A stretch of 64,000 bases of DNA from Rhizophagus irregularis (GCF_026210795.1 NC_089429.1:3658001-3722000); one strand, 5' to 3'; positions 1-11,287 are shown, counted from the stretch's first letter. Made by a program: numbers and translations. The notes: generated by a model from the letters alone, not told the origin.

Positions 1-99
1 TAAAATTGTAGATAAGTTTTTTTGTTTAGTTTTCTTTTTCTTTTTTTTCTTAATTAAAAACATCACTAATGTTCTCTCTCTTTTATTTATTGGATTTTG

Positions 100-730
100 G
101 GATGGGACTACTCTTTAATGTTATTTTTAATTTTCATATTCTTTATCTTTGATCATAATTCTTAATCTTTGTGTAATTGTGTTTTTTATTATTTTGTGTT
201 TTTGATTTTCGCATTCTATAATTTTGGGATGTAATTACTCTTTGATACTATCTTTGATCTTTCTATTCCTTAATTTTGTATTCTTAGTTTTCACGTTCTA
301 TAACTTTGGAATGTAATTACCCTTTGATACTGCCCTTGATCTTTAACTTTGTGTTCTTGATTTTCGTGTTTTATAACTTTAAGATGTAATTACCTTTGGT
401 ACTGCCCTTAATCTTTCTATTTCTTGACTTTGTATTCTATGATTTTCACATTCTTTAACTTTAGGATGTAATTACCCTTTAATACTGTCCTTAATCTTTC
501 TATTCCTTAACTCTGTATTTTGATTTTTGCATTCTATAACTTTGGGATGTAACTACTCTTTGATACTGCCTTTGATCTTTCTATTCCTTAATTTTGTATT
601 CTTGATTTTTATGTTTTTTAATTTTGGGATGTAATTACCCTTCAATATTGCCCTTGATCTGTATTTTTATTTTTGAGATATTGATTCCCTTTGACATTTT
701 TCTTGACCTCTGTGTTCTTTATTTTTTAAG
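100..730. repeat. T-rich tandem repeat, unit about 82 bp
   Basis: About seven imperfect units, each built around 'gggatgtaattaccc', then 'tttgatactgcccttgatc', then 'ttctattccttaattttgta', then 'ttgattttcgcattctataa'. The anchor 'atgtaa(t/c)tac' recurs near 231, 311, 384, 466, 547 and 629, giving spacings of 73-82 bp. The units are diverged by point changes and short deletions. No open frame runs through them. The block abuts the exon/intron-like array at 770-1110 and may be an older relative of it, but the link is not shown. Confidence 0.8.
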
Positions 731-769
731 ATGTAACTATATTCAGAAATAAAAAAGCAAGAAAAGGAA

Positions 770-1110
770 TATTAATAACTTCTCTAAATCATGAAAAAAT
801 ATAACCTCCAAAAATACTCACGTTTTTGTAATTTAAAACTGAAGTCATTAATCCAGAAATGTTTCTAAACAAAAGAAAGGAACATTAGTAGCATTCTCAG
901 AACACAAAATAAACTACGAAGAAAAGAAAATACTTACAATGCTGAAATCCAAAGCTGAAATCCCTAAAAAAAAAAAGAAAAAAAATCACTAGTAATGTTT
1001 CCAGAACACAAAAAAAAGGCAAAAGATAAAATACTTACAATGCTAACTGAAAGTCTAAAGTTAAAATCTTTAAAAAAAGAAAAAAAAAGAAAAAAAAAGT
1101 AACAATAGTA
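770..1110 (-). repeat. Exon/intron-like tandem array, family E
   Basis: Read on the minus strand, three to four degenerate units alternate a U-rich tract ending in AG (tttttttttag), a short segment of about 25-35 nt and a donor-like GTAAGTATTTT (plus-strand complement 'aaaatacttac' near 929 and 1029). The intron-like parts carry an 'acattagt' or 'aatgttcc' core like the other arrays in this window. It is probably a decayed member of the array class seen at 4.1, 5.3, 22.8 and 28.3 kb. Transcription and splicing are not shown by sequence alone. Confidence 0.5.
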
Positions 1111-1446
1111 TTCCTATAACAAATAACACAAAAAATAAAAATAAAAAAATCACATCATATTTTGCATTGCAGAATCATGACATAAAATTCAACCAATAAA
1201 ATTCAGTAGCCATATGATCCATACGACATGTTGCAGGTGGTTAAAAAACAAAATCCTTTATTGAATTATTTCCAAATAAATTATATTTTTTAAGAATAAA
1301 TTTATTTATTTTCAATATATTTATAATATAAAACAACTAGATTTAACTAGAAGGAAATTATCTGGTAGACAGAATCATATAATTCCTTATTACCAGTAAG
1401 TGGAATATTACTCTTTAATATAGCATAATATCCCACTTGTACTAAG
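1111..1446. other. AT-rich spacer
   Basis: No gene, inverted repeat or clear tandem repeat was seen. Poly-A runs near 1075-1150 continue the preceding array. Confidence 0.5.
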
Positions 1447-2490
1447 TTATACTATCATGCTATAATCTGCATTCCAAAACTTACTAATCAAATTTGATGT
1501 GAAGTCTTTAGTTTTCATAAGCTTGATATAATTGCATTGTATTTTATTTTTTGCTATGGATAATCTATCAGATAATTGGCATCTCTTATGTTTTAAATAA
1601 CTTATATGATCATAAAGTTGATCTTGCAAAATATAATAAGATTTATACCCTTCATCAATAGAATACCATATTTCCAAGTTTACAGTGCAACAAATTTCTT
1701 TATCAGGTATGTGAAGGACTTCTTTTCCTTAAAAATATTATCATTTCTAACTGCTTTTCAAATTTGTTTTACTAATGAAACAGACCTCTTCCTGTAATTT
1801 CTATAAGCTCTTTGAATAAGTTAAGCATTTCCATCTTCAGTTTTAGCTTTAGAGCATTTATTATCTTAATAAAGTTTTATCAAATCTTTGAGTTTAACTT
1901 CATAGCTATATCTGCACCATCCATTGAAATATGTCTTTTTTGGTTTTACATCAGTAACCTTTAAATAGCCATTTCACTTTTGTAAACCCTAGACCTGTGA
2001 TAACTAATGGGAATTTCTCTTCCTATATAGTTATCATAGTATGTTTTGGTTACTTCTTGCCCAAATGATCCAAAAAGGCAGAATACATAATAATAAATAA
2101 CTTCTGTATTTTTCAGTAATCAGTTGCATGATTAGCCCATTATTCTGGAGTTTTATACAATCTAATAATAGATAAATTATCATATATTCTTTCCATCTTA
2201 ACTATCTTTTCAAATTGTATGGGATGGCTATAATATAATATCCTCTAATATATTCTATATCATAACCAAGGTGAAGATTAATAGGTTTAGGCAGTAGGCA
2301 TAGATTTATTAAAAATCTTGTCTAAAATAATATCAATACATTTATTAGGCCTTGGTCTATTAATAACATTTCTGACATAATTATCAATTTGTAACAAGCA
2401 TATTAGAGTTAAGTAAAGGTAAAAATGCGATTTAAAGCAGATTTATATGGTACCTAATGCATTATATATAGCGTTAATATTTTTTTTTAT
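1447..2490 (-). pseudogene. 3' remnant of an unrecognised minus-strand gene
   Basis: Reading from 2490 down to 1447, stretches of amino-acid-like sequence in changing frames are separated by stops and frameshifts. The best piece is the last 76 codons (1677-1447), beginning MEIWYSIDEGYKSYYILQDQ. Earlier pieces include NVINRPRPNKCIDIILDK near 2370-2320 and RIYDNLSIIRLYKTPE near 2190-2150. The pattern fits a once-coding region now decayed. I do not recognise the family. The coding pieces at 2705-2990, 3268-3354 and 7880-8015 lie in line on the same strand and may be upstream exons of the same gene, separated by later insertions. That joining is inference. Confidence 0.45.
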
Positions 2491-2498
2491 AGTCAAGC

Positions 2499-2742
2499 TA
2501 AGGTTACCTGTCTAAACCTCTCCAAAATTCTACGATTAGTTTCTCCAAAATTTTACTATAGTTTTATTATAATTTCGGCAAGGTTTTAGCAGTTTCGGCA
2601 TTTATAATAAGTTTTGTCCGGTTTTGCTTTTCTCCAGAGTTTTGCCAACTTTTTAATAAGACTTTTATATAGTTTTGGCAAAGTTTCGCTATTTCAGCAT
2701 TTTGTTAACTTGCCAAAACCCCTAGTTTCTCCAGCAACCTTA
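2499..2742. mobile_element. 244-bp hAT-type MITE
   Basis: The ends TAAGGTTACC and GCAACCTTA are inverted repeats of each other with one mismatch. Both sides carry the 8-bp direct repeat AGTCAAGC (2491-2498 and 2743-2750). An 8-bp duplication and a TA-N-G-type end are typical of hAT elements. The interior is made of 'aaaattttggcaa'-like and 'gttttggcaaagtttcg'-like words and has no coding capacity. It interrupts a minus-strand coding remnant: reading through the target site joins 'gatcttaggcttgact' to 'ataaaaaaaa'. Confidence 0.85.
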
Positions 2743-2990
2743 AGTCAAGCCTAAGATCTTTGCCTAATGGAATGCATAATTCTTCAGTTAATATTAGATC
2801 CTTGTATAACTGTTTGTATGTTTCTATATTGTTTTTTTTTTTTGGTGTGAAATGTGTTTCTCGAATAAATTCAGTTTTAAAATATTTTGCTTTTATTAAA
2901 GTACTCAAATTTAAGTGAAATATCCAATTATATGGGTTATTCATCTTTTTTGGATCAGGTATTAGCTTCATTTTTTTAATAACTTCTTGT
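2705..2990 (-). pseudogene. Exon remnant of an unrecognised gene
   Basis: On the minus strand an open stretch starts near an acceptor-like 'ttaacaag' at about 2990 and reads KVIKKMKLIPDPKKMNNPYN, continuing through KAKYFKTEFIRETHF to TEELCIPLGKDLRLDL. The true exon ends at the MITE boundary near 2743. The last 15 or so codons of the open frame, down to 2705, are MITE sequence. Amino-acid composition is ordinary and hydrophilic. I do not recognise the family. It probably belongs with the neighbouring fragments at 1447-2490 and 3268-3354. Confidence 0.45.
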
Positions 2991-3267
2991 TAAAAGTATA
3001 GAAATAAAAGGCAAATAAATATAAATTAAAACAATAACAGGGTGCCAGCAGTATCTTACTTTGAAGAAATATAAGGCCTTTAATACTCCACAAAGACATT
3101 TTATATTTATAAGTTACGCTAAAAAACTAAAAGTTAGTCCCTCTAATCTGAAATACAGTCTGACGTCAAGTAGATCTATTCTTATTATCTGGCCATCTAA
3201 GCCTTATGTAATAAACAAAATGTTAATTATATAATTATTTGTTAACTAGTTCAATATACTATCTTAC

Positions 3268-3354
3268 CAGCAAACTGTATGTCCAATACTTTTGAGTCCT
3301 GAACTTCTTCATTTGACAAATCTTCTTTTAACAAGTTATCAAGAACACCTTTCA
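3268..3354 (-). pseudogene. Exon remnant with intact donor site
   Basis: Minus-strand reading from 3354 gives KGVLDNLLKEDLSNEEVQDS and then KVLDIQFAG, followed directly by a GTAAGATAG donor at 3267. The upstream side ends at the terminal repeat of the 3355-7673 element. The matching upstream coding piece lies beyond that element at 7880-8015, which suggests the element split an exon. Family unknown. Confidence 0.4.
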
Positions 3355-3947
3355 ATCATCAGGAAGTCATGGGAAAAATGTTCATCAAATGTACATCAGT
3401 CACTTGATGTACATCATAAAGAAGCGCTGAACATCAGACCTTGTAATGTACAATTGATATCACAACATTTGATATACATCACCTAATTTTAATGTCCATT
3501 AACGATGTACATTATTTTAAAGATAATAAACATCATATCAAATTTATATAAATTATGTTAATATGACAATGCTAAATGTTATTGAATAATAAATTATTTA
3601 TTAAATTACATTATAATAATCTATACTAAAGTCTACTAAATCTATACTAATCTAATTAACCCAAAAATATTAGCTAAATGTTTCTATTAAAAATAAACAT
3701 TTTATTTGAAAATCTCCTCAAATTCATCCAATAGCATTTGTGATTTATGCTTATTCACAAACGTCAATGACAATACGCACGACATATTTTTGATTCTCCA
3801 TCAACTGGTTCCACAAGAGCTAGTAGATTCAATCCTAACCTAACAAACATTCAGCCACACGACAGATTATCTTTGACTTCTTTACGTCATAACAATACGA
3901 CAGTTTCACATTTGTACTTGTCGTCACATGCTCCTGTGCCTTCTCTG

Positions 3948-5261
3948 TAGTGCTCTGAAAAAAATCCGATCTGATCTGGATCCGCAGATTTGATCTGAGT
4001 CAGATCTGGTTCGGTTTTCAAAATTCTGATCTGATCAATTTTAGATCAGATCAGATCATAACACAAGAAAATCTGATCTGATCTGAACAGATTCAGATCA
4101 GATTTTTTTTAAATAAAAAAAAAATTTTTTTTTTAAAAAACTTTTCCTGGATAAACGGACGAAGCCGGACGACCAAGATTTAAAAGAACGAACTAGGTAA
4201 GTTCATTTTTTTTTTGTTTTTTTTACTTGAGGGAACGTAATTAACGATTCCCTTCTTTTTTAGTAGGAAGCCTGGACAAACGAAGCCTAACGACACGACC
4301 AGGATTTAAAAAAAATGAATGAACTATGGTAAGTTCGTTCCTTTTTTTTATTTTTATTTTTTTATTTTTTATTTAAGGAAACGTAATTAACGTTCCCTTT
4401 CTTTTTTTAGGAAATCTGGACGTGAAACAAAGAAATGACCAGGATTTAAGAGAATGAACTATGGTAAGTTCATTTCTTTTATTTTATTTTATTTTTTTTA
4501 CTTAAGGAAACGTAATTAACGTTCCCTTTCTTTTTTTTTAGGAAACCTGGACATGAGACGAAGGAACGACCAGGATTTAAGAGAACGAACTATGGTAAGT
4601 TCGTTTCTTTTATTTTATTTTATTTTTTTTTACTTAAGGGAACGTAATTAACGTTTCCTTTCTTTTTTTTTAGGAAACCTGAACGTGAGACGAAGGAACA
4701 ACCAGGATTTAAGAGAATGAACTATGGTAAGTTCGTTTCTTTTATTTTATTTTATTTTTTTACTTAAGGGAACGTAATTAACGTTCCCTTTCTTTTTTTA
4801 GGAAACCTGGACGTGAGACAAAGCTGAACGACCAGGATTTAAAAAAAGAACAAACTATGGTAAGTTCGTTTCTTTTTTTATTTTTTTTATTTTTACTTAA
4901 GGGAACGTACTAATTAATGTTTCCTTTCTTTTTTTTAGAAAACCTGGACATGAGACGAAGCTAAACGACCAGGATTCAAAAAAAAAAATGAACTATGATA
5001 AGTTCGTTTCTTTTTTTTGTTTTTTTTCTTATTTTTACTTAAGGAACGTAATTAACGTTCCCTTCCTTTTTTTAGGATAAAACCAGATCCAAACCAGATT
5101 CAGATCAGATTCAAATCAGATTCAAATAGATCTAAACCAGATTCGGATCAAATTGAACCAGATCTGATCAGATTCGAATCAGATCAGATCTATTAAAATA
5201 AAAATCAGATCAGATCAGATTTAAGCTGAATCCAGTCTGAACAGATCTGTTATGAGCACTA
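3948..5261 (+). mobile_element. 1.3-kb non-autonomous hAT-type element carrying an exon/intron-like array
   Basis: The ends are TAGTGCTC (3948-3955) and GAGCACTA (5254-5261), a perfect 8-bp inverted repeat matching the hAT TA-N-N-G end rule. Identical 8-bp target duplications CTTCTCTG lie at 3940-3947 and 5262-5269. About 150 bp inside each end consists of degenerate GATCTGATC and CAGATCAGATT repeats, like the subterminal motifs that hAT transposases bind. The centre (about 4140-5085) is a seven-unit tandem array described separately. There is no transposase, so the element needs a source elsewhere. A relative in opposite orientation lies at 28272-29722. Confidence 0.88.
4140..5085 (+). repeat. 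Exon/intron-like tandem array, family A (7 units of about 132 bp)
   Basis: Each unit reads TTTTTTTTAG, then an exon-like part of about 53 nt from GAAACCTGG to GAACTATG, then donor GTAAGTTCG, then a T-rich stretch, 'acttaag', and an AACGT/ACGTT hairpin before the next U-tract and AG. Donors occur near 4197, 4329, 4465, 4594, 4727, 4860 and 4999, the last changed to GATAAG. In the common form the exon is 53 nt, so the frame would shift at each junction, and one of its three frames holds TGA. A conserved protein repeat is therefore unlikely. Whether the units are spliced cannot be seen here. Confidence 0.7.
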
Positions 5262-5329
5262 CTTCTCTGTCCATACTAGAGTCACCATTACCGGCACGTG
5301 GTCTGAACGTTTCACCAATCCCATTATGG

Positions 5330-7010
5330 ATAGTCCTTATAACGTCGTCTACAACTTACAATAAAAAGATAAAATAAAAAAAAATTAATTTAATAAAAAA
5401 AAGTTTCAAAGAGAAACTTCAAAACTTACCTGAGAAGCCGACCTAAAACTCGAAGATGATTCCTACAAAATAGACAAAAGAACTAGAAATGGTTAGTTTT
5501 TTCAAAACAAAACAGAAAAAATTTAAAGAAAAAAGTTTTGAAAGTAAACTAAACTTTCGAAACTTACTAATCATATCGTCTAAGATCTAGAAGCTCAATC
5601 TACCGGTACCTGCAAAAAAAAAGAAAAAAAAAATTAATAAATTAAAAAGTTCAAAAGTAAACTTTACTTTCGAAACTTACAAATCCTATCGTCTAAGATC
5701 CGGGAACTCAATCTACCAGTACCTGCAAAAAAAAATCAAAAAAAAATAAATAAATTTTAAAAAAGTTCCAAAGCAAAGATTTGCTTCAAAACTTAACAAT
5801 TCATTCTAAGACGCTAATCTACAGCAAGGTACCGTTCTATAAAAAAGAAACCACCGAAGTCAGCCATTTAACGTCAAAAAATCCAACTGAAGAAGTTCAA
5901 GAAGCCATCATGTAAAGATATTTTTAGTTTATTGGTTTCATCTAATGAGTTAGATATCAAAGAAGGTATCAAAAAATCATATTATTTAATCGAAAAATAA
6001 ACAAACCGATACCTACAAAAAAAATAATATAAAATTTAAAAAAAAATAAATTAGAAAAAAAAAGTTATGTTTTGAATTTCAAATCGAAACTTACCATATA
6101 TTCAAGTTCCAAAGCCGAAAGAATCATACCTACAAAAAAAAACAAGAAAATTAAAAAAAAATAAATTAAAAAAAAATAAATTAAAAAAACATAAGTTTCG
6201 AATCGAAACTTACCAGATTCAAGTCCCAAAGCCGAAGAAACCAGAACTCTACAAAAAAATACGAAAAGAAACGTTAGATTATTTCTTAAATTAAAAATAA
6301 CAAAATCCCAACCCTTTCCCATTACTACCTTAAAGTTCAGTTCCGTATTCAAGCCAGCGTCTTACTAGTAGGAGTTCTACAAAAAAAAAAAAGTTCATTT
6401 CTTTAATTAAAAATAACTGAACAAACCCCCTTCCCCATTTCTCACTATCTTAAAGTCCAGTTTCATCATATTCAAACTAGCGTCCTCCTAGTACGCGTCC
6501 TACAAAAAAAATAAAATAAGAAACGTTAAGTAGTTTCTTTAATTAAAAATAACAAACTTCCCCTTCCCCATTTCTCACTACCTTAAAGTCCAGTTTCGTC
6601 GTATTCAAGCCAGCGTCCTCCTAGTAGAAGTTTTACAAAAAAAAAAAAATAATGAAAAGAAACGTTAATTCTTTTCTTTAATTAAAAATAACAAACCCCC
6701 CCTTTCCCCATTTCTCACCACCTTAAAGTCCAGTTTCGTCATATTCAAGCCGGCGTCCTCCTAGTAGACGTTCTACAAAAAAAAAAATAACGAAAAGAAA
6801 CATTAGTTCATTTCTTTAATTAAAAATAACAAACCCCCTTCCCCATTTCTCACTATCTTAAAGTCCGGTTTTGTCATATTTAAGCTGGCGTTTTCCTAGT
6901 ACGCGTTTTACAAAAAAAATAAAATAAGAAACGTTAAGTAGTTTCTTAAATTAAAAAAAAAAATTAAAAAAAAAATTATGTAAGTTTCGAAACGAAACTT
7001 ACATTACTTT
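5330..7010 (-). repeat. Exon/intron-like tandem array, family B
   Basis: Twelve or more units on the minus strand. The most regular are six copies of about 120-125 bp between 6240 and 6960. Each copy reads TTTTTTTGTAG, then a 51-nt exon-like part (GACGCGTACTAGG to GGACTTTAAG), then GTAGTGAG or GTAAGTTTCG donors, then an intron-like part of about 80 nt with 'aattaaagaaa' and 'aacgtttc'. Units between 5400 and 6240 share the layout but differ in exon sequence. All three frames of the 51-nt part meet stops in at least some copies, so a protein is not supported. Confidence 0.65.
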
Positions 7011-7400
7011 CAAGAAAAAGAGGCGGAAGAAAAGTGTGAGAAAAAAGGTGTGAGAAAAAAGGTGTGAGAAAAAGGGGAGAATGAAAGGGGAAGGGAAGGA
7101 CGATAGAGGAAGAAGTAAAGAAGGAAAAAGGAAGGGAAAGGAAAAAGTTTAAAAAAGATGATCCTTTTTTAAACTTTTGATACACGTAATGTGTGACGAC
7201 GTGATGTGTAATTAGTGCATTATTCGACCAACATCTAATCGTAGATCATGGTCAAATTTTTTAATTTTAAGTACTAGTCGAATATAGGCCGAATTTTACT
7301 AAGGCCGAATATTCCTTTTTCAACTAGTAGTAAGAGAAGGGAAATGTGAGGAAGAGAAAGGGTGGGAAAGAGGAAAATAAAAGGATAAAGAAGAGGAAGT
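7011..7400. other. Purine-rich low-complexity tract
   Basis: On the plus strand it is rich in 'ggtgtgagaaaaa' (repeated three times at 7030-7070), 'aggggaagg' and 'gaagagg' words, and so pyrimidine-rich on the minus strand. It sits at the 5' side of the family B array when that array is read on its minus strand. The apparent 69-residue minus-strand frame is low-complexity (Phe, Leu, Ser, Pro) and is not treated as a gene. Confidence 0.5.
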
Positions 7401-7702
7401 TTCATTTATCATGTTGCTAAGATTATTTCACGTGACATGATAATAAATAGGAGCTGATATCATAAAAATTTATTTTTGAAAACATCATATTTGATAAACT
7501 TAATAAACATTGAATTTTCATTATTAAATGATGCACATCATGATAAAAATCTCATTGGTGATGTTTATTAATATTAAATATTACATATACATTTAAAATA
7601 ATAAAAATTACGATGTAAATGATTTGCAAAAATATACATTTGATGAATATTTTTCCCATGACTTCCTGATGATGTTCATAAACATTTTGAACGATCTTGC
7701 AC

Positions 7703-7879
7703 TATACATGCTGCCCAAATTATTTTGGGATGCCATAATTATAATTTGGGATGCCATAATTCATTCAGTTTATATATAATTTACTATGTAAAGTGCCAAA
7801 ATAATTTGGGATGCCATAATTGAATTTGGGATTTTACTTATAATTACGGCAGTCCAAAATAATTTGGGTGGCATGTATA
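7703..7879. mobile_element. 177-bp MITE with 8-bp target duplication, copy 1
   Basis: The ends TATACATGC and GCATGTATA are inverted repeats, followed inward by 'tgcccaaattattttgg' and its complement. The direct repeats TCTTGCAC lie at 7695-7702 and 7880-7887. A near-identical copy of the same length and orientation lies at 36930-37106. The interior repeats 'atttgggatgccataatt' three times and is non-coding. The 8-bp duplication suggests hAT, although the end sequence is not the usual TA-N-N-G form. Confidence 0.88.
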
Positions 7880-8015
7880 TCTTGCACAGCCTTTCCAGGA
7901 ATAGAAGTTTTGGTGCATTCAGAATGACTTAGTTTAAGATTTTTGGCCTTATGAACAATTCTCAAATCGATTTTTTGGTAACAATCAGACATGAAATTAG
8001 ATAATGTTTCTCCTT
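7880..8015 (-). pseudogene. Exon remnant of an unrecognised gene
   Basis: On the minus strand, after an acceptor-like 'tataag' near 8016, the frame reads ETLSNFMSDCYQKIDLRIVH and then KAKNLKLSHSECTKTSIPGK AVQD. It runs without a stop to the edge of the 177-bp MITE. Past the MITE the frame continues for a few codons (RSK) to the end of the 3355-7673 element. Family not recognised. It is probably part of the same broken gene as the fragments at 3268-3354 and 2705-2990. Confidence 0.45.
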
Positions 8016-8179
8016 ATATACAAGTATTCAATCAAATGTCATTGTTTGTACAAATATTGATAACAATAATGATAAACTTACCAGTGAAGTTTTAGATAAT
8101 CAAAGGTGTTACTGAATACATTATTTATTATTGGTATAGTCATAATCATTGCGTATTCAATCTCGTTGAATTCTTGATA

Positions 8180-9990
8180 TCTGCCTTTTTTGTTTACAAA
8201 TATGAACAGATTTTTTAAAAATTCATTGATTCTAAGTTCTAACAATAAATTTAATAAATTTAACAGTAGATAATCACAATTATAAATTGTAAAAAAAATT
8301 TATAACTTACATGTAGAAATATACTGTGACTATTTGCTATACTATTTGAGAATGATCGCCAGTTCTGATCTTAAATAAATAGTCGCAAACTTCATAATAT
8401 TTGTACCTATCGTATATCTGAGAATGGTCAAAATAGATATAAATAAATAATGAAGTAACATGTATGTATACGCAGAAGACAATAATCTCTTCGACAGTAT
8501 CAATAACATTTGTTATCTCTCTTTCAAAAACGTTCAGCTCCATATTAATAATTCCATAGACCTTCCTTTTAATATCTGTCTATTCCTGCTCAAATTATGT
8601 ATACATTCCATCTTCAAACTCTGAAGACAAATTGATAATTGATGAAAGCCCTAATTTGTATTTACTATGTTAGAATTTTTTATATTAATAACCTATTTCA
8701 GAAAAGTAAAAGAATATACTGAATAACACTTTTCATAAATTGCATTCATTCTTTCTTCTCTTTTTTTGAAGCTAATTTTATTAATTTAGCGGTCTTAATG
8801 TTAACAATATCAATGATTAGACAACCATCTCTTAATTTCTATTCAGATTCTTTATTTTGGTTTAAATAATCATTGAATAAAACCATTTTTATATCATCAA
8901 AGAATCTGTCATCATTTTCATCCAATTTATGCTTTTCATCAGTTTTACTATCTGAGCGAATAGTGGTAGAGTATTATGTAATTTACCTTCAGTGCAGGTG
9001 GCTTCAATAGGTAGGTCTTGTAATTTGTCTTCGATTTTACACTGTTTTGTAACTACATCATTATTCTTAAGTAATGTAGATCATTTGTAATAAATCGCAA
9101 ATAACAGTTATAGCTGAAAAATACACATTTATACCTTTTCACAATTCAAACCTTTTTTTGAAGAAGTTTTGGCGTTAATAATATTGTCTATATTCCTGAT
9201 TGGAAAAACTCCTTTAGATAGAGTTTCTTCAGCTGGTCGTTCATTCTTTGAAATTCACATGTAATGTAGTAAATAAAGATATTTAATAAGCAACTATAGA
9301 AGAATAAGTGTAAAAGTAAGTGGCACAAAAAAGAACATATGTAAATATACCAGTATATTATTAAAAACAAAACCTCCATCAGTTTTCAGTGTACTATCAA
9401 CTTCGTTTAAAGCAGTTTTAATCAACCTCTCAGTACCATGTATTACTGTTCGAGCCGTATTTATCTAATCATATTTAGTTAATACAAGTTTAAATTGGAA
9501 TAGGAACTCAAGAAATGGGAATGTAATAAACCTTATCTAATTGTAGACTCAAATTGATGACAGATGATTCTATATTATTCCAAAACATCTTAATATCAAG
9601 GTATTTTTCATGATGATTCTTATATAGTTGAAGAAGTAATTATAATAATTAGAGCAATAATAAAAAATAAAACAAAAGCTGAAGGTAAGCAATAGACACA
9701 TAATGAAAAATGCAGACTATAAAGTGAATAAAGTGCAGATGTCTACCGTAGTTGTATATATAAGAGAAATTCTGTGATACATAACGAAAATGCAGACCTT
9801 TAAAGAACCAAAGTGCCAATATTTCTTCTAGTCGCATAATCACGTTCAAAACCCTCAGCACAAAAAAATATAACCTTATAATCCTATATCAATTTGTTTA
9901 CAGAAACTTTGACTGCTTCTGAATCTTCTCTCGTTAGTTCTTTAAGATCGCACTTAAGTTTACGAGACTTATTTTGGTATGAAAAAGTAA
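8180..9990 (-). pseudogene. Upstream part of a degenerate multi-exon gene
   Basis: Minus-strand coding-like pieces are separated by intron-like AT-rich stretches and single stops. The pieces are KSRKLKCDLKELTREDSEAV (about 9985), KYLDIKMFWNNIESSVINL (about 9600), ARTVIHGTERLIKTALNEVD (about 9455-9390), RPAEETLSKGVFPIRNIDNI (about 9240-9180), CKIEDKLQDLPIEATCTEG (about 9045-8985), DENDDRFFDDIKMVLFNDYL (about 8950-8880), and a Lys-rich piece ending NAIYEKC (about 8740). Several are followed by GT-type donors. The compositions are those of soluble protein. No catalytic motif is recognised. The order and strand suggest one long gene running toward 1447, but at least one nonsense codon per kilobase is present. 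Confidence 0.4.
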
Positions 9991-10520
9991 AGTCAGATTG
10001 CTGATATCAATATTTATAGAAGCTAAGAAAGGTGTAATTTTCTGGTAGCATTTTACAAAAGTAATAAGTGTATTTTTTTGACATTGATGAAAGAAGTCAT
10101 GTCAGAAATGACTCGTGCTGATTGATTAATATACTAGTTAATCAGTTACACAAGGCACAGTAATCTCCAATACCATCTGCAGTAAATATAACATTTGCAA
10201 CTGGTTTGTAAGGTTTACCAAATCACAACTGATTTATAATGCATAATCATTAAATTTTGTTTAGGTTTGTTAAATTGCAATGCTTGAGATAAGCTTTTTG
10301 GTCATACTATAGTCACGTATTTTTAAACATTTTTTTTCTTATTTTAAGACAAATTTCACCTGATCAATTTAACAGGGCGGACATTTCTATTTTATCACAT
10401 ATTTGCTAATCATTTTGCCGATTATTTGTTAATCATTTATTTAATCTTATCACATGAAAAATACCATTATCAGTTATTTTTTTTACAAAATTTACATAAT
10501 AATGTATGAAAAAATGTATT
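9991..10520. other. AT-rich spacer next to the MULE
   Basis: No open frame, tandem repeat or inverted repeat of note was seen. Confidence 0.4.
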
Positions 10521-10533
10521 TGTAACATCCTGT

Positions 10534-11287
10534 TAGAGGTTGGAACCGATTAACGTTAATCGATTAATTAATCGGTTAAGGCGGTTAATCGGTTAGAAGT
10601 ATCAAAAAATCGGTTAATCGACTAAATTAACCGACTAAATTAACCGATTAATTAACCGATTAATTTAGTCGGTTAAAATACTATGCAGATCATTTTCTCA
10701 AATTAGATGATTTTTTATCCCGAAATTCAGATAAGAAGTTTTTTTAATATACAGTATTGACAAACTTGTCAAAAAAATAAACCCATTTAAACTTTTTATA
10801 AATATATCGATTATAGGCCTATTGAAAATGAATCTCTATCTGGTCATTTATTATATATTTTTTTGTAACATATTTAAATGCTTTTATAAGTATTTATTTT
10901 TATTTAAAGTTATTTATGGCGCAGCTAAATGTCATGTGATATATATTACGCAAAATATTGGCGGAATAAAAATATCAACAACATTCCTAAAAACTTGCAA
11001 TTCAATTCCACTATTATTAATATTGTTAATTTCCCATTTAATTAAACCTTGAATTAAAGTCAGTTCTCATTTCCCATTAAAATTTGATATAACTTTTTGA
11101 AATAATACATGTATATTATTCATATAGGGATGCAAAATTTATATATTAACCGATTAATTAATCGGTTAACCTCATCACAAATTAACCGATTAATTAACCG
11201 ATTAATTAACCGATTATTATTCAGTTATGGTAACTGATTAATCGATTATTAATCGGTTAAGGTTTTTTTGGTCGGTTCCAACCTCTA
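10534..11287. mobile_element. 754-bp hAT-type element inside the MULE left terminal repeat
   Basis: The ends are TAGAGGTTGGAACCGA and its complement TCGGTTCCAACCTCTA. Perfect 8-bp target duplications CATCCTGT lie at 10526-10533 and 11288-11295, and they duplicate part of the MULE terminal repeat. Both subterminal zones are arrays of 'ttaaccgattaa' and 'aatcggttaa' words (10545-10680 and 11140-11270). The centre is AT-rich. A 76-codon open frame at 10822-11052 has no support as a gene. Confidence 0.9.

Larger units (their letters stand above)
3355..7673. mobile_element. Large inverted-repeat element, 4.3 kb, non-coding
   Basis: The ends are inverted repeats of about 45 bp: 'atcatcaggaagtcatggg' onward at 3355, and its complement ending 'cccatgacttcctgatgat' at 7673. 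Weaker matching continues inside, with 'aaacatcat'-like words for about 200 bp at both ends. The flanks 'aacacctttca' and 'aacattttgaa' are similar but not an exact target duplication. The interior holds no transposase. It holds a nested hAT-type element (3948-5261) and a minus-strand exon/intron-like array (5330-7010). On the minus strand, coding fragments on either side (7880-8015 and 3268-3354) appear to belong to one split exon. The transposon superfamily is undetermined; MULE is possible given the long terminal repeats. Confidence 0.55.

Noticed and set aside
4140-5085. A repeated protein encoded by spliced family A exons
   Set aside because: The common 53-nt exon is not a multiple of three, one frame holds TGA, and unit lengths vary, so no stable frame exists.
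6065-7185. Two Phe/Leu-rich minus-strand frames as membrane proteins
   Set aside because: They lie in the family B array and a purine-rich tract, with low-complexity composition and no conserved motif.
7703-7879. Classing the 177-bp MITE as Tc1/mariner from TA at its edges
   Set aside because: Both copies show longer 8-bp duplications outside TATACATGC, so the TA belongs to the element end.
10822-11052. 76-residue Ile/Phe-rich frame as a small membrane protein
   Set aside because: It lies inside the 754-bp hAT-type element with no start context or relative elsewhere in the window.
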